NCBI RefSeq assembly: GCF_035046485.1 | Contig: NC_085137.1 | Coordinates: forward strand, 382,354,706 to 382,418,705 | Length of the DNA stretch: 64,000 bases | Direction: 5' to 3' | Origin: Aedes albopictus | Taxonomy: Eukaryota > Arthropoda > Insecta > Diptera > Culicidae | In this document: positions 31,926 through 40,900 of the stretch, piece by piece | Position numbering within the stretch: position 1 is the stretch's first letter | How the letters are laid out: every line of letters starts with the position of its first letter | Position numbers and translations under genes: made by a program | The notes under the pieces: generated by a model | Told to the model about the DNA's origin: nothing | The model's input: the letters and a program-made list of their open reading frames with translations, nothing else | The model's database searches: none

Positions 31926-34900
31926 GTGAGTAACAATCCTTTCTAAATTAGAATTCAAACATAACTAAACCAGACTTTTTTCGCTTAAAAAATTGAATCT
32001 AGGTATGTACAGGGGATAGACAAAGTGATCGGGACAGGCAAAATTTTCACTTTTCAAAAAATGGTCAAAGAGCTGTAACTTTTTGAAAAGTGCATAAGAA
32101 AATCTAAAATTTTAACGATGAGTTGATCAACTAGTTGTGTATCAATGGTTCAATTTTGAGAAAGATCGAGCTATTCTACATGAAAATAGAAAGATTCTAG
32201 AAAAAGTCAAAATTATCCGATAGCCAACTTTGAACTGTTATATCTCCGGATTCAATGAATCAAATGCAATGAAATTTTGAGCGTTTATGACTTATATGAT
32301 TAGCTTTGAAAAACTTTTGACATAACCTAAAATTGTTCACACGGAAGAAAATTATAGCGTTTAGATTATTCTTCTGATATAACACCAAATTATCGAAAAT
32401 TTCAACATCGCATCAAAATTCGAGATGGTAATTATAGTTTATTTGAATTCCTTCGAATTGAATTTAATATGAATGTGGAATTTAATTTGATCACCCCTGT
32501 AATTGTATGGTTCTATCGTTGAATTGTATTGAACTGATCAGTCTGTGTTTGCCGATGCACCAAGCTGGTGGCACTCGGTCGGAATAAAGAGTTTGAACTA
32601 TAGTTGTGCGTTTCTATTACGTAGTCCGAGTAATGGGATACTTGGTCGGAAACCCGGAAGCTAACAAATTAGGGGCTCGTCCGGGAACCAATAGCCCAGG
32701 ATACGTACTCGAAGACGTGTTGTGAAGTGGAGAGTTGGTGAAATGGATGCGTTTAAATACTGGTGGGGTGAAGCTTCCCCATATCAAGAAGATGCGTCGG
32801 TTCTGTATCACCAAACTGCTTTGTGCGCCTATTTGACGAATTATCTAATAAGTGTGAATTCGGAAATGGCTAAGTTAACGTTTCAAATGACTGAAATGCG
32901 AAAAGATATATGGTTTTTTTTTTTGGTTTTTATTTCTGTGTATTTTAACTAAAGCTAATTCTACACTTAAGATATATGGGATGTGAAGCGCCAAACGGAC
33001 AAATTAAGTGCTATGGTAGCAGATATCCAAACACAAAAGTATCCAGTGTACAATGAGGAACGAAATGATTTGACGGTAACAAAGTGTATCACTGATATTT
33101 CAAACGGGATGAGTTCGGAGCAGTGGCGAATGCCACATTTGCGAGATTGTGGGTTGTTGAGGCTGCAGCGGCATTCTAAGGACAAACACAAGCAAAACGC
33201 ACCCGAAAGCAACCATTGTTACTATGGAAAACGTTGTGCGAAGGTTGTGAATAAATTGCCCAACATCACAATCAGAAGCAGTATAATGAAGTGGCTGATC
33301 ATGTGTGGTGTATGGAGAACTGCAACCAGTAAATATTCGAAGCACGGAATTAGTGAAGACGACAACCACGACGCGACGTTCAAGCAATGCGAGGATACAC
33401 CATCAGGGACTGATGGTGGTCAGGACGGCCGAATGTGGAATTTAATTTGAGCACCCTTGTCAGTGTTGAAAAATTCATTTCGTCATATCTAAATTCAATT
33501 TCCTACAGCTCATTTTAGAAGCTGAACCTGATAATATGGAATATGAAAAACTTGTGCAGCTAGACCAGTTCTGCAAGAAAGTCACGGAAAAACTGCTATT
33601 TACCGAATATTTAAGGTAAATGTCACGGACTACCTTCGAAAAATCCCAATGATATTCACAGTGAATATCATTTGGCATTTTTCGAAGGTAGTCCGTGACA
33701 TTTACCTTAAATAATCGGGTCCCCTGTAATTGTATGGTTCTATCGTTGAATTGTATTGAACTGATCAGTCTGTGTTTGCCGATGCACCAAGCTGGTGGCA
33801 CTCGGTCGGAATAAAGAGTTTGAACTATAGTTGTGCGTTTCTATTACGTAGACCGAGTAATGTAATACTTGGTGGGAAACCCGGAAGCTAACATGAATAT
33901 GTTTTGGAAGGAAGTAACTAAATAACCAGCAATAAATTTGAAAAGTATTGGAAAGCATATTAAAATAAGACCAATTTACTAAAAAATCATAAAATAAATA
34001 AAATCACTGTAACTTTTTTTCTTGTTAATAATTTCTAGTTAAGTAAAATGTTTTTCAAAGCTCATCGAATAAGTCATAAACGCTCAAAATTCCATTGCAT
34101 TCGGTTCATTGAATCCGGAGATATAACTGTTCAAAGTTGGCTATCGGATAATTTTGACTTTTTCTAGAATATTTCTAACTTCATGCAGAATAGCCCGATC
34201 TTTCTTAAAATTGGACCATTGATACACAACTAGTAGGTCAACTTACAGTGAAAATTTTAGATTTTTCGTTGCACTTTTCAAAAAGTTACAGCTCTTTGGC
34301 CATTTCTTGAAAAGTGAAAATTTTGCCTGTCCCGATCATTTTGTCTATCCCCTGTATTTGCTGCCATCGTGCAGCAATAATAACAATGTCACAATCTGCA
34401 TTTCCTGCATAAGCGAGATAAGGATTTATTTTCTATAGAAGGCCCAGGCGAGGTCTAACTCGACATGGCTTTAAGGGCATTACTGATGCAATTGGGGCCA
34501 AATTTCATGGATACTCACCATTCATTGAAACTCCAAGTGATGATGCTGTTGATACTACAACGACCTTCATCATGGAAGCTTTTGAAGAAGCTTGCCCTCT
34601 ACGATTTATGAAGGCCACAAGGTTCCCCTTGGTGGAACTCTGATCTGGCGTAGCTCAGGAAACCATGTAGAAATAGTTGGAACAAACGTCGTTCGCTGGG
34701 TCGGAGGCTTTCAGATCGTCTCACAAGCTCTCCGGTCTGCTGAACGATTGGAAAAATCTTTGTACATATCGCCCCCTTAATGCTAGAACTAGGTAACTGG
34801 TTTTGCGAAATTTCGAGAGTTTTGTTTATATCTGAACGTACATCATAATAAACAAAAGTTTATCCATTTGAACTACGAAAACACATAATGATTCATCTAT

Positions 34901-37900
34901 TAAGACCAACAAAGTGTTTTATTCCAGGAATAGTTTCACCAGCTAATTTTATCCGCACTTCCAAATACGAGTTACATATAGACTGTTTCAGAAATTATAA
35001 ATACACTAACGATTAACTGCTAATTCAATTTGAGCACAATATCCAAAAAAAGTTTGTTCTAGCTCTTATAGTAAATATGCTAATGAAGCAAATAATACCA
35101 ATTTTATTGATGTTTCTGGTAAAAGTTAAAAAATAGGACTCTGTAAACTAGATGATTAAAATTTGAAGTTGCACAAGGTGGTCAAAAAATGTAGCATAGT
35201 AGAAAAGAAAAGAATCTCACAGATAAAATATTTAATTTCCAAACACAATAAAAATTGTTGTATCGATAATAAAAGATAGTTCTCGATTAGTAAGAGTAAT
35301 TTTTACTGGAATATTTTATCCAGAACCACCATCACGGGCCTTCTCAATACAATTTTTTTTTTGTTTCATATTTCTCAAAAACACCAGTAGCAACAAACGT
35401 TTAGCAAACGAATGTCTTAATTACTGCTTACTGCATTCGTTTTTATGGTATGACAAGCTTTGCCATCTGAAGGATCGAATGAGCTGAATAAATAAGTTTG
35501 TTTAGATTAAATGCGTTCAGGAAAGCTAAGAAACTGTGTGGTAGTTCTTATGTTCCGTAGAAAACCTTAAAAAATATGAAACATGATCTCCGAAAAAATG
35601 TTGTGGAAATACCTTTATCGATTTTTCCCCAAATTTTGATCCAGGAATTTCTTAGACAACTTGTTGAGAAAGCGAATGTGATAAAAATTTAGATAATTTT
35701 TGGTATTTAGTGATAAATAATGTTGTAATCATTAAAAAAACACCTTTGTGCAAATGCAAATTTGAAAAATTAAGTTATTTGTTAGAGAACTCGACTGTTC
35801 TTTAAAACATCAAGACAATTGAAAGGAAATATAAAAATATGGAGTAAGTACAATATGGTATAATCTGAAAGAAGTTGGTAAAAATCATTAGAACAGTTCA
35901 CTTAATTTAATAAACAAAGTCTATTTATAATTTCTGAAATAGTCTATAGTTCTAGCATTAACGGGGCGATATTGTGTTTCCAGTTTGTGTGAAGTCTGTC
36001 GGTTAAACAAAATCTTTGCGAAATCTATGGATTTTCGAGTGAAAGAAGTTCGTTTGTCAAATGGCGATTTCACTTCCTTTGATGATGAAGTTCTGGAATT
36101 ATTACCCGGATGTATGGATATTACATCTTCGGACAAACCTGATGTCTTTTCTTATAGTTATGATTCTCTGGCTTCGGCGCGGAGTATTGTAACTATAGAA
36201 CTGATTGAGTTGGAACTAAGTAGCTTTGTTCCTTTCAAATCTCTTGGGACAGATTTATGATATGTTGCTTCAGGATTGGATTATTTCAAACATGTTTTGA
36301 AAAAATACTTGTTTCCAGTTTTGCTACAATGTACAGGGGATGGCCAAAATGTTTGGGATAGGCAACTTTTTTCTCCCACAAAAAAGTTCAACATGCTATA
36401 ACTTTTCATAGACTGCATAAAAAATCTCAAATTTTGACTGTTTGTCAAACTGTTATATGTGCATCATTGGTACAAATTTGGGCTCGATTGATTAATCCTT
36501 CGCAAAGTTAGAACCGTTCGGGTAAAACACAACTTATTAGACAACTCTTTTTTGAGCTGTCATATCTCGGAAACCAGTGAACCGAATCAAATGAAATTTT
36601 GAACGTACACTAACAATATACAAATGCTTCAAAAACTATTAAAACATAAATACTTTTTGAACGTTGACAAAAGTTATCATGGATTGACACTTTTTGGATT
36701 TTTCTCGAAAAAATGTATTTTTTTTAAGTCAATGTCAATAAATTTTAGTGTTGATGTCCAAAGATTTTCCACTTCTGTTCTCAAGTTATCTTTAATTAGA
36801 TGTGTTGGATCCTATTTAGTTTAAAGGAAGAACCCTTTTAGTAATTTTTGTGTGGTATTGTAAATTTGACTTATTTTCCTCTATGGGTAAAAATTTCAAC
36901 CCGGTATAATTTAATTCGCCGTGAGAAAATATTACATTTTATACCGTTGTATTAAGTATCTAGGGGAAATTACCTATTCTCGGCCGTTTTGTTCTCTTCG
37001 TCTTTGGGGGTTTTTTGAAAACTATTGAACTCAGAGTTGGTCTCAAATCCTTCCCAACTAAGCTGAATTATATGGCCAAGTTTCAAGCAATTTGGCTGAC
37101 AAAAACCCCCCATGATGAAGAGAACAAACCTGCCGATAATACCCATTGTCACCCTATATATTGTTGATAAACGTTAAAAAATTCATTCAATTCGGTTCAC
37201 TAGTTTCCGAGATAAGACAGCTCAAAAATGAGTTGTCTAAAAAATAGTGTTTTACCCGAACCGTTCTAACTTCGCGAAAAAATATTCTATCGAGCCCAAA
37301 TTTGTACCAATGATGCACATATAACAGGTTGACAAACAGTCAAAATTTGAGATTTTTTGATGCACTCTATGAAAATTTACAGCATGTTGAACTTTTTTGT
37401 GGGAGAAAAAAAGTTGCCTATCCCAAACATTTTGGCCACCCCCTATATATTCCCAAATCTTGGCGGGGAGGAGTAAGGGTGGAAGCTGATGTACCCCCCA
37501 GCGAGCAAATTGGAGCAACATGAGGCGGTACAACAACGCCGGCTGAGATGACTAGCGCAGACCTCACGCGGACGCTGAATCGCAACAAGAGCGGGCTACC
37601 ACAAATGTTGGTAGTCGCCGAGCAACTCGACCTGCTAATCGGTTACACGAGCAGGCGGTGCAACATCAGCAAGGACCTCAAGCCAGGTCTGCTGATGCTC
37701 CGCAACACGGTGGCCATGGTGAAGAAGGAGTCCGACCTTCTGGTCGGATGCGCGCAAAAATAGCGGTCCTCTCAAACGGACAGCTTCTTCTTTGCTGGCA
37801 GAGCGACGATTACACACGATACCATGCAGCTCTCCGAAGCCGTAGGGAAAAGGGGATACCACTCCACGCACGGCTCGAGCTGCATAGCTCAAACCTGCCT

Positions 37901-40900
37901 AAGAGGTGTGGCCCCCGGGGGACAAGAATCGCCCAGTGGACGTAGGCAGAACGTCGAAGAGGAAGGGGACGGACAGCGCGAACAACCAGGCTGCCAAGCC
38001 GGTTGCGAAACGCGCAAGGGAAGGAAAACCAGGCCCCAAGAGGCCAACCCCAGGAAAATTAGGGGAACACCAGGCCAACAGAATGCGAACCCTTGAATCA
38101 CGGTTGGGAAAAAGAATCATGAGAAACGAGAAGGATAAACCAGTCCGCAACTGCGAAAGGAACGACGCGCTGGTCTTCAAAACCGAGGCGGATTCATAGA
38201 GAAGGTACAGGTGAGAGCCCTGACGGCAGAGGCGAAAAAGCCCGGCAGATACGCAGATCGCCACGATCAAGCTCCCAATAGGTGGGCAGCAGGGACGGTA
38301 GTCCGTCAGTTGCCGTCTACGAATAGGACTACCAACCCCAATTCAACATGTCAAGTAACCCGTACCGAGGAATAAGTGAAAAAGATGCTCGATCATTAAC
38401 GGAGTCTGTGGGGTACCTGGGCACTTTGTCCGCGCGAGAGCGCGCATAAGGCAGGGCTCTATCGTGGCGAACCTTTTTTCCAATACTATTCGTGGGATTC
38501 AAACATGAACATTAATAACAATAATAATCAATCATCTAGTGGAGGTAGCCGTAGTGGCGACGACGAGGTTAATCCTTGCGCGAGAAGCGGGTTGACTAGG
38601 TCTCCGTTAAGACGAGGGAAAGAGTAATAGGGAGCACGTAATGGTCGAAGCGTGGTTGATGAGGGCATCAACAAGAATCGAGATGGGCTCTCTGAGATGG
38701 ATGTGGCCATCACATTGACTTTGCGTTCTCGAAGTCCAACATCAGCAGGTCCTGTTGAGACTTCGAAAGTCAATGACGGCACCCATGCATGATCCTGGGA
38801 AAACCCATGGAAACTGTGACAGCGAAAGAACCCGCGAAGTTTCAGCAACCACAAGTTAGAGTGGATCCAGAGTGCCTCTGTAGCCGAACTACTGATAGAG
38901 TGGATCAGGGGGAGGACCCCTCTTGGACCATAGTTGAATGGAAGATGGGAATAAAGAAACCGCTACATGTGCAGGAGCGCAGGAATACCGAACCTAGGAT
39001 ACGTTGGAGTGTAGGTACCAAGCGCGGGAAGGGCGACGAGCTCGTCATCAAAACCGAACAATCCAAGTACTCGGAAGTCTTGAAGGCGAAGAGGAGCGAC
39101 GCCAAGCTCGTGGATCTGGGAGCCAACGTGCGCAGTATTAGAAGTATTCGAGCTCGTGCGCGACAAGGAGCGCAAGCGCACCGCCTACAACAGTCTGGCG
39201 GAAGAGGATCTTGACGAGGGTGACAAGGTAAGGGCTCTTACGATGGAGGCGACTCTGAAGGTGAAGAACCTAGATGAGATCTCTGACGCGAAAGAGGACG
39301 TCGCAGCACTGCGGCAGCAGTGCAAGGTGCAGGTGGCAACAGTAACCGTACATGGAGCAGCGGGGATTGCGAGTCAGCCGCGCAGTCGCCGGCTATGAAT
39401 AGGACTGCTAACCCCAATTTAAGGTGTCAAGCGACTCGTGCCGAGGAATAAGTGATCGAAAAAGATGCTCGATCATTAACGGAGCCTATGGGGTACCTGG
39501 GCACCCCCACAGTATTTCGTCCCTTACCGCGTTAGAGCTCTGTCGTGCGGATCTCTTTTCCCGTGCGACTGGTGGGATTTAATTATGAAGACTAATAATA
39601 AAAATCAATCAAAACATAGGAGGTAGTGGCGACGTTAACCCCTTCGCAAGGAGTGGGTTAGCGAAGTCTCCGTTAAGGAGAAGCGGGGACATAGGTGCGG
39701 GAAGCTGCGCACGCAGCTCCAGCGTGGGAGCTCCGGTTCACTCCCCGGCAAGCCTGCCGGTGGAGATACTGGATTGAGCGTGGTTGTCGAAGGTCATCAA
39801 CCAAAAAAGAGAAAGACTGTCCGTAATCGAGGTGGCTGAGCAGCAGCTTGACAAAATCATTGACTTTGCGTCCACGAAGTCGAACATTAGTAAGGACCTG
39901 AAAACGGCCCTGTTGGGACTTCGTAAATCGATGAACGATGCCAAGCAGGAGCACGTGAGGTTCATGAAAGCTGCAGCAGCGGCGGATCCTGTCCACCCAG
40001 ACGGAGGGATTCGCTTTCGCAGGCTAAGTGGTCCAAAAGGTGTGGTGGATGCGACTACTCGTGATAAGCACTCGCAGAAGCGGGTGAGGCAGCCGTCAGG
40101 TGAGGAGTTGTCTGACGGTGCCCGCAAGGCCAGGTGAATACTTACCTCGAAGTTCGGCAGAAATACCAGCAAGTCGGACCCTTGCCAGGTGTCTCGAAAA
40201 GAAGGGAAGGATGGGCCTGGAAAGGCTGACTCGTCCCGGAAGGATGGGTACAAGGGGTTGCGACCGTTGGTAGGCCCTCAGCAACCAAAAAGTAGGGCGA
40301 ACCAAGAGGAGGACTCCCCTTGGACGAAGGTCGAGCGAAAAAAGAAGAAGTGAAAGCCACAAGTAGAAGTAGTTAGGGACGCTAAACCAAGACGTAAAAG
40401 AGTTGGTTCAGCTACCTGTGGCGGACGTCCGTTAAAGTAGGGAAGATAAAAGTAGGCTAGTGCGTATGTCATCTGACGTTCCACGAACCACCACAGGTTT
40501 GCTTCAGGTGTCTGGAACCAGGGCACAAGTCATGCAAAGGCCCTGACAGTAGCAAACTGTACCGGGAAATCCGTGAACAACAGGTATCCAACGGGTGGTC
40601 CAAGGTGCCCGCCCTTCAAAAGCGGCTCAGCAACTGCTTTGTCAGGCGGTTTTTGAGTGGAAGATGGATATCGCCATTACAGCGGACCCATACCGAGTAC
40701 TTGCCAGCAACAGCAATTGGGTCGCGGATGGGTCCAGAAAAATGCCCCGTCCAGGAGTTGGTGTCTACTACCTATGAGGGCTTCGTGGTCGCCAAAGTAA
40801 ACGGGGTCTTCTTCTGTAGCTGTTATGCGCCTCCGCGGTGGCCGATCGAGCAGTTCACGCAAATGCTGGACTGCATAACGACCGTGCTAACAGGGCGAAG

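Larger units (their letters stand above)
32474..33893 (+). mobile_element. Short non-autonomous LTR retrotransposon
   Basis: Direct LTRs starting TGTGG and ending CTAACA bound a 1.4-kb element, with TGAA duplicated at 32470-32473 and 33894-33897. The PBS follows the 5' LTR. The interior has only a frame from about 32744 ([15 protein letters not shown]...) broken near 32950, with no protease, RT or integrase. It must have moved with proteins from another element. The 3' LTR is interrupted by about 266 bases containing a large hairpin. Confidence 0.72.
32010..34354. mobile_element. Long-TIR mariner-type MITE carrying a nested LTR element
   Basis: Ends CAGGGGATAGACAAA and TTTGTCTATCCCCTG are flanked by TA (32008-32009, 34355-34356). 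Inverted similarity runs about 330 bases inward on each side (to about 32340 and from about 34030), including AAAGAGCTGTAACTTTTTGA. Without the inserted LTR element (32474-33893) the MITE would be about 0.9 kb, like its relatives. No transposase is encoded. Confidence 0.8.

Noticed and set aside
32493..32497. LTR of only 169 bp starting at 32498
   Set aside because: Flanks do not form a target duplication; starting at 32474 gives TGAA on both sides.
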